Assembly: GCA_018676675.1 (NCBI GenBank)
Contig: JABHEG010000073.1
Location: 1 to 64,000, forward strand
Length of the DNA: 64,000 nt
DNA from: Lentisphaerota bacterium
Lineage (GTDB): Bacteria > Verrucomicrobiota > Lentisphaeria > Oligosphaerales > JABHEG01
Direction of reading: 5' to 3'
A program made the position numbers and the translations under genes. The notes below the pieces were generated by a model. It searched no databases. It was not told where the DNA came from and saw only the letters and a program-made list of their open reading frames with translations. This document shows, piece after piece, positions 52,775 through 62,400 of this stretch; position 1 is the first letter of the stretch, and each line of letters starts with the position of its first letter.

Positions 52775-54022
52775 ATGAACAACGAACTCATTGCAGTTCT
52801 CGAATACTTGGAGCACGAACGCGGCATCGACCGTGAGACTCTGATGGAGCTGGTGGAAGAGTCTCTGGTTTCGGCGGCTCACAAAGCCGTTCGGTCGGCC
52901 CAGGACGTGAGCGTCAAGATCAACCGCGAGACGGGCGACATCCAAGCATGGGCTCGACTAACCGTAGTGGACGAGGTCGAGAACTCCGAGCTTGAGATCC
53001 TCGTTGAGGACGCCCGGGATCGAATGCCGGACGTGTCTGTCGGGGATGTGGTTGAATGGGAAGTGACACCGGCCAATTTCGGCCGTATCGCAGCTCAGAC
53101 TGCCAAGCAAGCGATCATGTACCGTCTGCGTCAGGCAGAGAAGGTGCAGATCTGCGAAGCCTTCCAGGACCAACTCGACCAACTGGTCACCGGCGTCGTT
53201 CGCCGGGTGGAACGCGGCGAAGTCTATATCGATTTTTCTCGGGCTGAAGGCGCGATGCGCTATCCGGACCGGATCCCCGGCGAGGATTACCAGTCGGGCG
53301 ATCATATCACCGCTCTTCTGGTGGAAATCAATGCTGACCGTCCTGGCCCCAGCCTGTATGTATCCCGGTCCAACCCGGGTCTGGTCAAGCGCCTCTTCGA
53401 GCGTGAAGTCACCGAGATCGCTGAAGGTCTCGTGGAGATCAAGGCCGTTGCCCGCGAAGCCGGATACCGGACTAAGATCGCGGTCACCTCGAACGATTCA
53501 CGCGTTGACCCTGTCGGGGCCTGCGTCGGGCTGCGAGGCAACCGAGTGAAGACAGTGGTCCGCGAACTGGGCGGCGAGAAAGTGGACATTATCCGTTGGG
53601 ATGGTGACGTCCGCACCTATGTGGGGAACGCGCTGCAGCCGGCAAAACTGTCCGGTGTGGAGATCGATGAGGAAGCCCACTGTGTCCAAGTTACCGTTCC
53701 TGAAGATCAGCTTTCCCTGGCTATCGGCAAGAAGGGGCAGAATGCCCGCCTGGCTGCCAAGCTGACTGAATGGCGAATTGATATCAACAAGCATGAGCAG
53801 CAGGACAAGCTCGTCTTTGAGAGCAAGGTTCAGCAGGCCATCAAGGCGCTTGCGCTGATTCCTGGCGTCGATGAGGCTGCTCCTCTTCTGGTCCAGCACG
53901 GTTTCCTCTCCCTTGAGGGAGTTCTGGCCGCTGATGTTGAGGACCTTGCAGCTATCGAAGGACTGGGTCCGGACCGAGCTGCTGCGATTATGAAGGCTGC
54001 CCGGGAACAAATGGGCGGGTAA
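52775..54022 (+). CDS. nusA: Transcription termination/antitermination factor NusA
   Basis: This 415-residue cytosolic protein binds RNA polymerase and nascent RNA. Domains in order are the N-terminal RNAP-binding domain (about 1-130, ITVDEVEN-like ARLTVVDEVEN region), S1 (about 135-200, containing VTGVVRRVERGEVYIDF), two KH domains (about 200-345, GACVGLRGNRVKTVVREL and AIGKKGQNARLAAKLTEW) and a C-terminal helix-hairpin-helix (ALIPGVDEAAPLL). Length fits non-enterobacterial NusA, with only one C-terminal helical repeat. The leader carries two terminator-like hairpins. It starts the nusA-infB-rbfA-nrnA-truB-ribF operon; rimP, usually ahead of it, is absent. Confidence 0.97.
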   Translation: MNNELIAVLEYLEHERGIDRETLMELVEESLVSAAHKAVRSAQDVSVKINRETGDIQAWARLTVVDEVENSELEILVEDARDRMPDVSVGDVVEWEVTPANFGRIAAQTAKQAIMYRLRQAEKVQICEAFQDQLDQLVTGVVRRVERGEVYIDFSRAEGAMRYPDRIPGEDYQSGDHITALLVEINADRPGPSLYVSRSNPGLVKRLFEREVTEIAEGLVEIKAVAREAGYRTKIAVTSNDSRVDPVGACVGLRGNRVKTVVRELGGEKVDIIRWDGDVRTYVGNALQPAKLSGVEIDEEAHCVQVTVPEDQLSLAIGKKGQNARLAAKLTEWRIDINKHEQQDKLVFESKVQQAIKALALIPGVDEAAPLLVQHGFLSLEGVLAADVEDLAAIEGLGPDRAAAIMKAAREQMGG

Positions 54023-54061
54023 ACGCCGGGATCTGAGCAGCATGTGGGAGATAGGACACGT

Positions 54062-56143
54062 ATGAGCGGTCGGATAAGAGTTTATGATCTGGCCAGAGAG
54101 CTGGGTCTGACGAGTAAAGAGCTGATTGCTCTGCTCAAAGAAGAAGGACTCGACGTATCGAGCCACGCCAGCGCGATCGACGACGACTTCGCCGATCTCG
54201 TGCGGGAGCACGTGATCGCTGAGCGTGAGGGCAAGACAGCCTCAGTCGAAGCCGAGCAAGCCGAGCTGTCCGCGCAGCTGGATCCGGACGACGACGACGA
54301 CGAAGAGTACGACGACGACGAAGACGAAGAGTACGATGACGACGAAGAGGGGGGCGAGACGCCGGACGAGATCCACCTCAAGCCCCCCATCATCGTGAGA
54401 GACTTGGCCGTAGCATTGGGTAAGAAGCCCAATGAGCTCATCGGTGAGTTGATGACGATGAACGTCTTCGCCGCGATCAACCAGGTTCTTGACGTCGAGT
54501 TGGTTGAGCAGGTCTGCGAGCGCCATGATGTTACGTTCGTGCGGACACGTCGCGAACGGGCCGCAAAGGGCAAGGCCCAGGGCGGGAAGCCAACGGCGCC
54601 TGAGCCCGAGCCGCAGGTCGTTTCCGGGAAGTCTCTTCCCCGACCCCCCGTTGTCGCATTCCTTGGGCATGTGGATCATGGCAAGACATCCCTCCAGGAT
54701 TACATCCGGGATTCCCGCGTGGCTGCCGGTGAGGCCGGCGGAATCACTCAGCACATTGGTGCGAGTGTAATCGAGCACGAAGGACAGCGGATCACCTTCC
54801 TCGACACGCCCGGCCACGAAGCCTTCACTGCAATGCGTGCACGCGGAGCCAACGCGACCGATATCGTTGTTCTCGTCGTGGCCGCGGATGACGGCGTGAT
54901 GCCGCAGACGGTCGAGGCCATCAACCATGCCCGGGCTGCGGGAACGCCGATCGTTGTGGCGATGAACAAGATGGATCTCCCCGGGGCGAATCCCGACAAG
55001 CTTCTGCTGCAACTCCAACAGAACGAAGTCGCGACCGAAGACTGGGGAGGCGATGTGGGCGTGGCGCGCGTCTCGGCCATAACCGGCGAGGGAATCGACG
55101 GCTTGCTCGAACGCCTTCTCCTCGAATCGGAGATGATGGAGCTCAAGGGCAATCCGGACATGGCCTGTGACGGCATTGTCATTGAGGCCCAGCTGGAAAG
55201 CGGCATGGGCTCTACAGCTCACGTTCTGGTTCGGAATGGTACACTGAAGGTCGGTGACGCGATTCTGAGCGGATCATGCCATGGTCGGGCCAAGGCCCTC
55301 ATTGATGACCGTGGCAAGCGGATCAAATCAGCCGGCCCCAGCACGCCGGTCAAGGTGCTTGGACTTTCGGGAGTTCCCGAAGCCGGTGAGCGGTTCATGG
55401 CGTGCCGGAACGAGCGCGAAGCCAAGTCAATTGCCGAGGCCCGAGCGGTTGAGGCCCGGAACGACGACCTGTCGGTCGCCCGTGACACGAGCATCGAGGA
55501 GATGTTCTCGCGGCTTGCGGCCGACTCGCTGACAGACCTGAAAGTCGTTCTCAAAGCTGATGTGCAGGGCTCCTTGGAAGCCATCAGTGAATCACTCGAC
55601 AAGATCGAGTCAGAGAAGATCACCCTCAAGGTCATCCATAGCGCTGTGGGCGAGATCACTGAAAATGATGTGTCTCTCGCGGCGGCCTCAGAGGCGCTGA
55701 TCATCGGCTTCAACGTTCGCGCGATGCCCAAGATCAACAAGGTCGCCCGACAGAAGGGCGTAGATGTGCGCCTGTACAGTGTCATCTACGAGCTCTTCTC
55801 CGAAGTCGAGGATGTCATGCGCGGTCGTCTCCAGCCGGAGTACCGTGAGACACCGATTGGCGAAGCTCAGATCCTGCAGGTGTTCGAGACGAGTCAGGCC
55901 GGACGGATATGCGGCTGCAATGTTATGGGCGGAATCATCCGAGTCGGAGCCACCGCGAAAGTGACGCGCGACGATGAGGTCATCTACCGAGGGCTGATAC
56001 AGTCGCTGCGTCGTTTCAAGGACGATGTTCGGGAAGTCCGTGCCGGACTGGAGTGCGGCATTCGCTTGTCCAACTTCCAGGAGTTCGAGGTCAGCGACCT
56101 GATCGAGGTCTCTGAGCTGACCCAGATAACCGCCGAGCTCTGA
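54062..56143 (+). CDS. infB: Translation initiation factor IF-2
   Basis: This 693-residue GTPase brings initiator tRNA to the ribosome. An N-terminal IF2_N domain (RIRVYDLARELGLTSKEL) is followed by an Asp/Glu run at residues about 75-98, a second IF2_N-like segment (IIVRDLAVALGKKPNELI) and the GTPase domain. G-motifs are GHVDHGKT (202-209), DTPGHEAF and NKMDLP. C-terminal domains II to IV follow. The protein is shorter than the E. coli form (890) because of the brief linker. ATG 54062 is used; the frame also opens at GTG 54044. Codon-rich acidic repeats (GAC/GAA) are visible in the linker. Confidence 0.97.
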   Translation: MSGRIRVYDLARELGLTSKELIALLKEEGLDVSSHASAIDDDFADLVREHVIAEREGKTASVEAEQAELSAQLDPDDDDDEEYDDDEDEEYDDDEEGGETPDEIHLKPPIIVRDLAVALGKKPNELIGELMTMNVFAAINQVLDVELVEQVCERHDVTFVRTRRERAAKGKAQGGKPTAPEPEPQVVSGKSLPRPPVVAFLGHVDHGKTSLQDYIRDSRVAAGEAGGITQHIGASVIEHEGQRITFLDTPGHEAFTAMRARGANATDIVVLVVAADDGVMPQTVEAINHARAAGTPIVVAMNKMDLPGANPDKLLLQLQQNEVATEDWGGDVGVARVSAITGEGIDGLLERLLLESEMMELKGNPDMACDGIVIEAQLESGMGSTAHVLVRNGTLKVGDAILSGSCHGRAKALIDDRGKRIKSAGPSTPVKVLGLSGVPEAGERFMACRNEREAKSIAEARAVEARNDDLSVARDTSIEEMFSRLAADSLTDLKVVLKADVQGSLEAISESLDKIESEKITLKVIHSAVGEITENDVSLAAASEALIIGFNVRAMPKINKVARQKGVDVRLYSVIYELFSEVEDVMRGRLQPEYRETPIGEAQILQVFETSQAGRICGCNVMGGIIRVGATAKVTRDDEVIYRGLIQSLRRFKDDVREVRAGLECGIRLSNFQEFEVSDLIEVSELTQITAEL

Positions 56144-56270
56144 TAGCTTCCCAGCTGTCGCCCCTGCCGCCACCGGAACCCGTTCGTCCGGGACCTCCGA
56201 CGCGTTGTCGGAGGTCGTTCCGAGCAGATTCGCTTCCACTCCATTCCCCGCAGCGAAGGGAATCCCTGCA

Positions 56271-56702
56271 ATGCCCACGAACCGGATGCTTCGAGTCAAC
56301 GAACTGATCCATCGCGAAGTCAGCAATCTCATTGAGCGAGAGCTCGGCGGCTTGGTGGATGGCTTGGTGACCGTCACCCGAGTTGAGACCTCCAGCGACC
56401 TGCGCCACGCACGCGTCCACGTTAGTGTGTATGGGGAGGAATCAGCAAAGAGCGAAGCCATGCGTATGCTCGCCCGTCTGCGTAAACGCTTCCAAGGCGA
56501 AATCGGCCGCAGAATCGAGCTGAAGTATACGCCTGTCCTGACTTTTAAGCTGGACGAAAGTCTTGAAGCTGCCGACAGAGTCCTCTCACTCATGAATGAT
56601 CTGGATCTGGACGGCGAGCCGGACGAGGCCCCCATGGACGCCATGCTGGAGGATGGGCTTCCCGATGACGCGTCGCTGGATGGACTTGAGGAGGGTGTAT
56701 GA
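56271..56702 (+). CDS. rbfA: Ribosome-binding factor A
   Basis: This 143-residue protein is a 30S maturation factor with a KH-like fold. Motifs are RVNELIHREVSNLIERE at the start, VTVTRVETSSDLRHARVHVSVYG, and LKYTPVLTFKLDESLEAADRV. The C-terminus (about 25 residues) is acidic and poorly conserved. ATG 56271 lies 10 bases after GAAGGGA, and nothing in the long upstream frame to 56205 looks conserved. The stop overlaps the next gene by 4 bases, coupling translation to nrnA. Confidence 0.95.
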   Translation: MPTNRMLRVNELIHREVSNLIERELGGLVDGLVTVTRVETSSDLRHARVHVSVYGEESAKSEAMRMLARLRKRFQGEIGRRIELKYTPVLTFKLDESLEAADRVLSLMNDLDLDGEPDEAPMDAMLEDGLPDDASLDGLEEGV

Positions 56703-57694
56703 ACGCCGGTCAGACCGCCGGGGAAGACGTGCTGGCCTGGCTGCGGGCCCACCCACGTGTGCTGCTGACCGCGCATGAGCGACCCGATGGCGACGCCTTC
56801 GGAACGCTGTTCGGGTTGCAGGCCGCTCTCGCAGGCCTGGGCCGGGAAGCAGCTGTTTACATACGCGGTTCCGTTCCGCGCAAGTACGAACGCCTTCTGC
56901 CCAGCAACGCCAAAGTGTGGCAAGGCCCTGGGCAGGACGACGACAGCTTCGATGGAGTCGTCTGCCTGGATGTGACCGAGGAAGCTCGGGTCGATCTGCC
57001 CGACGACACCAGGCTTGAGCAGATTTCAGACAGCATCTGCGTTGTCGACCATCACCCTGACAACCAACGTTTTGGGGCCGTCAACTGGATTGGCCCGGAC
57101 ATGGCTGCAACGGCCCAGATGGTCGCGATGATGTGGCGGACGTCCGGGCAGCCCATTTGTCCCCCCGCCGCGACGGCCCTGTTGACCGGTCTTGTGGCCG
57201 ACACTGGCGGATTCCGGTTCCAGAACACCACCCCTGATGCCCTGAAGACCGCGGCATGGCTGGTCGAATCGGGAGCCGACTACCGCGGAATCATGGACGC
57301 GCTTTTCATGTCCGAGCCCCGCGCCCGCCGTGTGCTTGAGGCACGCCTCCTGGAACACGCCGTGTTCTGCTTTAACGACTCCCTCGTTTACAGTGTCCTC
57401 ACTGACGAACTTCTGGATGAAATCGGTGTCGATAAAGAGGATACAGAGGGGCTGATCGACACCTTGAAAGTGATCGAGGGAGTTGATGTGGCTTGCTTGT
57501 TGCAGCCCGGGGATGGGCGTGTGCGCGTCTCCATGCGCTCACGACGAGGGGAGTTTCCCGTGAACGAACTGGCCCATGTCCTGGGCGGAGGCGGTCATCC
57601 GTTGGCCGCCGGGGCCTGGATTGAGAACGCAACACTCTCCGAAGCAGTCGAGACGCTGCTGACGACGACCCAAAGGATGTTCTACGATGGTTGA
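56699..57694 (+). CDS. nrnA: DHH/DHHA1 phosphoesterase (NrnA-like oligoribonuclease/pAp phosphatase)
   Basis: This 331-residue enzyme degrades nanoRNA and dephosphorylates pAp in relatives. The N-terminal DHH domain has HERPDGDAFGTLFGL near residue 27, CLDVTEE and the DHHPDN motif near 120. The DHHA1 domain has the C-terminal GGGGHPLAAGA signature. All metal-binding motifs are intact. Position between rbfA and truB is a common arrangement in many bacteria. ATGA overlaps rbfA, and its 3' end overlaps truB by 8 bases. Confidence 0.9.
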   Translation: MNAGQTAGEDVLAWLRAHPRVLLTAHERPDGDAFGTLFGLQAALAGLGREAAVYIRGSVPRKYERLLPSNAKVWQGPGQDDDSFDGVVCLDVTEEARVDLPDDTRLEQISDSICVVDHHPDNQRFGAVNWIGPDMAATAQMVAMMWRTSGQPICPPAATALLTGLVADTGGFRFQNTTPDALKTAAWLVESGADYRGIMDALFMSEPRARRVLEARLLEHAVFCFNDSLVYSVLTDELLDEIGVDKEDTEGLIDTLKVIEGVDVACLLQPGDGRVRVSMRSRRGEFPVNELAHVLGGGGHPLAAGAWIENATLSEAVETLLTTTQRMFYDG

Positions 57695-58412
57695 CCCGAA
57701 GGACGCAGCAGAGAGCGGCATTCTGCTGGTCGACAAGCCCACCGACTGGACCAGTCATGATGTGGTAAACCTGGTGCGACGACGCTTCAAAGTGCGCAAG
57801 GTTGGTCACTGTGGAACGCTGGACCCCGCGGCAACCGGATTGCTCATTCTCGTGCTTGGGCGAGCAACCAAAATCTCATCGCGACTGATGACACAGGACA
57901 AGGTCTACGCCGGGACGATGCGTCTTGGGGCTGAGACCAACACGGAAGACAGCGCGGGCGAGATCACGGCGACAGCCGACCCGTCGGGAGTGACCGAAAA
58001 AGCCGTGCGACGCGTTGCAGAGACCTTTGTCGGTGACATCATGCAAATCCCACCAATGGTGTCGGCGATCAAGAAGGATGGCCAGCCGCTCTACAAGCTG
58101 GCTCGTAAAGGGAAGGAAGTCGAGCGGGATCCCCGGCCAATCACGATCCACTCCCTTGAAATCGGGAAGGTCGCCGTGCCTGATGTCGATTTTGAGGTCC
58201 AATGCTCAAAGGGAACGTATGTTCGGACCCTCTGTGCTGATATGGGGCGTGAGCTTGGTTGCGGAGGACACCTCTTGGCCTTGCGCCGTCTGAACAGTGG
58301 AAGATTCTCGGTCGAAGACTCCTACGATATTGAGACAATCAAGTCCTGGGAACGGGACCAACTGCTGGACGCAATCACCCCATTAGGGCAGGTTCTGGTC
58401 GAGCTTCTATGA
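57687..58412 (+). CDS. truB: tRNA pseudouridine(55) synthase TruB
   Basis: This 241-residue enzyme makes pseudouridine at position 55 of tRNA. The N-terminal GILLVDKPTDWTSHDVV and the catalytic GTLDPAATG motif, with catalytic D46, are intact, as are VYAGTMRLGAETNTEDS and SKGTYVRTLCADMG. The protein is short compared with E. coli (314) because the C-terminal PUA domain is missing or reduced, which is usual outside Proteobacteria. Overlaps with nrnA and ribF indicate tight coupling. Confidence 0.96.
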   Translation: MVDPKDAAESGILLVDKPTDWTSHDVVNLVRRRFKVRKVGHCGTLDPAATGLLILVLGRATKISSRLMTQDKVYAGTMRLGAETNTEDSAGEITATADPSGVTEKAVRRVAETFVGDIMQIPPMVSAIKKDGQPLYKLARKGKEVERDPRPITIHSLEIGKVAVPDVDFEVQCSKGTYVRTLCADMGRELGCGGHLLALRRLNSGRFSVEDSYDIETIKSWERDQLLDAITPLGQVLVELL

Positions 58413-59383
58413 AGACGGTTTCGCATCTTGCTGAACTGCGGCAGCGGGGCTTTGGCCACGTGGTCGTTGCCTGTGGCGTCTTTGACGGTGTACACCGCGG
58501 ACACCAGAGCATCCTGTCCTCGTTGGGCGAACTGGCCGAGGAGTGTGGCTGTGATCCCGTGGTGGTGACATTCCATCCTCACCCGCGCTCCCTCCTCCAG
58601 CCGGGGTGCGCTCCTGCGTTGCTGACGACCTCCGAGCAGAAGACTGAGCAACTGCTGAAGCATGGTGCGGCCGCCGTAGTTGCGCTCCCGTTCTCACGCG
58701 AACTGGCTTCTCTCTCTCCTCGCGCTTTCCTGACCGGGCACCTTCTCTCGGATGCCGTCCGTGTTGCCGGGGTCTGTGTCGGTGCTGCGTGGCGGTTCGG
58801 CGCCCGTGGCTCGGGCACTACAACAACGCTGCGCGAACTGGGACAGGAGCTTGGCTTCCGGGTCGTCAGCGTGTCGGAAGGCCAGTTCTACGGGAAAGCG
58901 ATCAGCAGCACGCGCATCCGCCGGGCGCTCGATTCGGGCAGGGTCCACTTTGCTCGGCGTCTGCTCGGCCGCCCGCACACAGTCCGGGGAGTCGTCGAAC
59001 ACGGCAAGGGAATCGGGGGGACGCGCCTGAACTACCCCACAGCCAATCTCCAGATTGGTGAGCAGATCCTTCTACCCCGCGATGGCGTGTACGCCGCGAG
59101 AGCCCGCTTTGGCAGAGACAGCGCAGACAAAAAGGCCGCGGGGGGTATCGCCTACGTAGGGACAGCCCCGACCGTCCCCACGGGGCTTGGCGAAGGAGAA
59201 CGGCGGCGTGTGTTCGAATTCCACCGGTTCGACTTCGATGGCAATCTCTATGGGCGAAGCCTCGACGTGGAGTTGATCGATTTCATCCGAGGCGATGAGA
59301 CGTTTGCCGACCTGGAAGCCCTGCGAGAGCAGATTAGTCAGGACGTCATCCAGGCCAAGTCCATCCTCAAGCACCTGCCGTAG
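58409..59383 (+). CDS. ribF: Bifunctional riboflavin kinase/FAD synthetase
   Basis: This 324-residue enzyme converts riboflavin to FMN and then FAD. The N-terminal adenylyltransferase domain has the nucleotide-binding motif ACGVFDGVHRGHQ near residues 21-33 and ends around SSTRIRRALDSGRV. The C-terminal flavokinase domain has GKGIGGTRLNYPTANLQI near 205, DGVYAARA and YVGTAPTV. Both are intact. It overlaps truB by 4 bases and ends the operon; the next gene is convergent. Confidence 0.96.
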   Translation: MKTVSHLAELRQRGFGHVVVACGVFDGVHRGHQSILSSLGELAEECGCDPVVVTFHPHPRSLLQPGCAPALLTTSEQKTEQLLKHGAAAVVALPFSRELASLSPRAFLTGHLLSDAVRVAGVCVGAAWRFGARGSGTTTTLRELGQELGFRVVSVSEGQFYGKAISSTRIRRALDSGRVHFARRLLGRPHTVRGVVEHGKGIGGTRLNYPTANLQIGEQILLPRDGVYAARARFGRDSADKKAAGGIAYVGTAPTVPTGLGEGERRRVFEFHRFDFDGNLYGRSLDVELIDFIRGDETFADLEALREQISQDVIQAKSILKHLP

Positions 59384-59449
59384 GGCGACGCTGGACCGAG
59401 CCGGTCCGCTCGTGACAGTCGCGGCTCTGCCGGACAAAGTTACTGTTGA

Positions 59450-62400
59450 TCAGGGGACAACGTCCTTGCCGCATCTCAGCGTCACCTCCCCCACACTCAG
59501 TGCGCTGGCAAGGGTCGACGCAGGAGAGTACTTGCCGAGGTAAACGGCCTGAGCCTTGACCGACTCCGTGTAGGCTGGATTGAGAGCCATAACGGGGTTC
59601 CCTCGCCACCTGATCGCCCCCCAATCCATGCCCTCCCTTCGAACCCGACACCCCACGTTGGCGTGCGGTCCGCGGGAGGCATCGTAGAGCACCTGGAGAT
59701 CCCATACCGCACCGGGAACAAGGTCGAGCCCCGGGAACGGTGTGTTGGCCTTTGCGGCGGTCTTTCCGTCCGAATCGATCCCCCACAGGACGAGCGAAAC
59801 AGTCCCTGCCCCAAGTGTAGGATTGGCTTGGGCGGACACAAAGAACAGGCTTCCGGGCCCGAAGCCGTTCTCGATCGACCCCGCAACGATGTGGTTTCGG
59901 GGCCGATCAAAGCGGAGGCCCGCGAACGTCCAGGCGAATGCTGTCGCCCCGCTGAGCTCAGTGATCTTCCCGAACTCCACGAAGCTGTCGTCCTTCACCC
60001 CCGCCGGTTTGCCGATCGTTCCCCCATCCGTGACCACAACCCGTCCGTCTCTGGCAATCGCCCCGCCCCGCGCGACCGCGTCGCAGGTCCCCGGTTTTAC
60101 CCGGTTTTGCAGCGGATCGGGACCGCTCCACGTCCACCGGGCCAAAGGCCGTTCCTCAAGGACATCGGCCGTGTCCGAACGTGAATTGAGCGGCGACACC
60201 CGAGTCACTTCTACTCCATTGAGCACGGGGGCACTCGCAGCCGTCATCGCAGTGCTGTCGGGCCGGAGTTCGACGGTCAGCAGGTCCGACGCCACAACCC
60301 CTTTCAGGACGTGGCGACGTCCACTCTGAGAACTACCTGCCTGGCCGGCAAGCGTCAGTCGGCTGCAGACAACGTTGCTCTGGACGACAACATCGAATAC
60401 CCGCGTGCGGGCCACAGCTGGCGCGGGGGAGGCAAAGTGAAGAACCACATCAAAACGACCTGGTGCACTTCCTTTGGCCTGGAGCGGGATGGAGAGCTTC
60501 CGCAGGCCTGTGCAGCCTGAGGAGTAGACCCACGCCAGACCGCCCTCGAAGGGATGTCCGTCCGGAGCTCCTCTGTAGAAGCCCATTCCCTCATTGAACT
60601 CGCAGTCAAGACTGAACCGGAAACCACGTGGATGGAAGGGGCGTGGGTAGCCAAACCACAGCTTACCGGTCTCATCACGACGGTCCCCGGGAGCCCCCAG
60701 GTTGACCGCCAGGTGCTTCACAGGGGTTGGCGGCCCGCTCAGGGAGATGAACGACCAATGGCGTTCCCGAGCTGACGGTCGCAAGGCAAGGGAGGCCTTG
60801 ATCGGGTATGGGCACGTGCAGCCGCGGGTCTGGTCAGGCGCCACGAGTAGACCGTTGGCCGGAATTACGTTGATCCAGCATCCGGGCCGAACACCCCCGA
60901 AGTTAGTGATCCCCTGATCGGAGTCCAGATCAAAATAGGACAGTACACTCGAACGGAAGAAGAGCGCTCGGGCGCTGGCGGAGGAACCGCCGCAGCCGTA
61001 GGAACGATTGTAGGTCCAGTTCCCCATCTCGCCCGTGATCGGGTGTTTCCTCTGGAGCGGCTTCCCACTGTGCAGGTCATAGGCAAACCTATCTGTGTAG
61101 ACTGCCTGTCCGACGACCATGCTGCGCCGCCGGTAGTAGTAGTTGTACCGGACTGGATGAGACCACAGCAGGGCGCCGTCGGCCGCAGAGAGCGCGAACA
61201 GATTCTGCCCGCCCCACACTTCGCCCAGCACGACCACGCCGTCACGGTAGGCGAGTGAGAGGCACTCAGCACTGTCCACCAGCACGCGATGAGGAGGACG
61301 ATGCAGGATCGGGCCTGGCTTACAGTACGTGGTCAGATCGACATCAGTGGCCCAGAGCCTGGTGCCGGTCTCCGCATCGAGGGCGACGAGATGCTTGGTG
61401 GTCTTCCCGTCCGGCGCCTCCCGACCTTCGACAACAAACACATTGCCGTCGCCTATCGCCACGGAAGCGTGGCAGATGTAGCGCCCGGGCCCAGGCACGA
61501 ACACCCAGCGAGGAGTACCGGACGTGCGCTCAAGGGCATGAAGGGAACGACTCGAGACTCCGGCCAACTGCCGCAGGATGCGTCCCTTGTACACAGCGAG
61601 TCTGTCGGGGGGGATCGCTTCGCCCGGCCCGCCCTCAAGTTCTTCCAGCCATGTGTCCATCTGCCGAATCAACCAATGCGGCGAGCTGTGCAAGGCCACC
61701 CGCCCTCTGGCCTGGGTCAGCTTGCGCGTGATTGCGAGTTGCGCAAAGTCCTCTTTCAGCGGAGCGTCCGCCGACTCGAGACGGAACTGAGAGAGGGCCG
61801 TCCCAAAAACCGTGTCCCCTTCCACCGCCAGGATTCCCCAGAGGTCCGCGGTGCCGAGAGAGGCGGATTCCGGGAGTCTGAACGTACCCGTGGTCTCTCC
61901 GCTTGCTGCCGACACTCGAGTACACTCGCTCCCGTTCTGGCGGGTGACGTACAGGCTGTCGCCTCCAGCCGCGACGAAAGAGGCATCGCGGATCGCGGAT
62001 TCCCAGAGAGGGGTCCCGTTGTAGGCATCGTAAGCTTGCAGTGGGCTGCGAGCAATGAGTAGACGGCCGTCGACCACTAAGGGACTGACCGAGCCTTTGA
62101 TACTCTTGGTCGGCCCCGGCTCACCGAACCACAGCAGTTCAAACGGCCCGTGCGCAAGCTGGTCCTCCGAACAGGCCGTCGCTGCTGCGGATCCATACTG
62201 GTGGCTCCAATCCGCGGTGCCGGGGAGAGCGCCTCGGACGGCCCGCAACCATCTGCCGTTCTCGCCAGCGCGTTCGAGAACGACGCCCGTTGAGCCCCGG
62301 GCCCAGGCTTCCAGCACCTCAATACCAGGAGTCGGCTCCCCCTCCCTCCGGACCAGAACCGTTCCTCCACAGGGGCGCAGGATCCGCGAGATTTCCTGCA

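Noticed and set aside
55688-56923. 411-codon open frame antisense to infB, rbfA and nrnA
   Set aside because: It crosses three conserved genes and has an unnatural Ser/Arg-rich composition.
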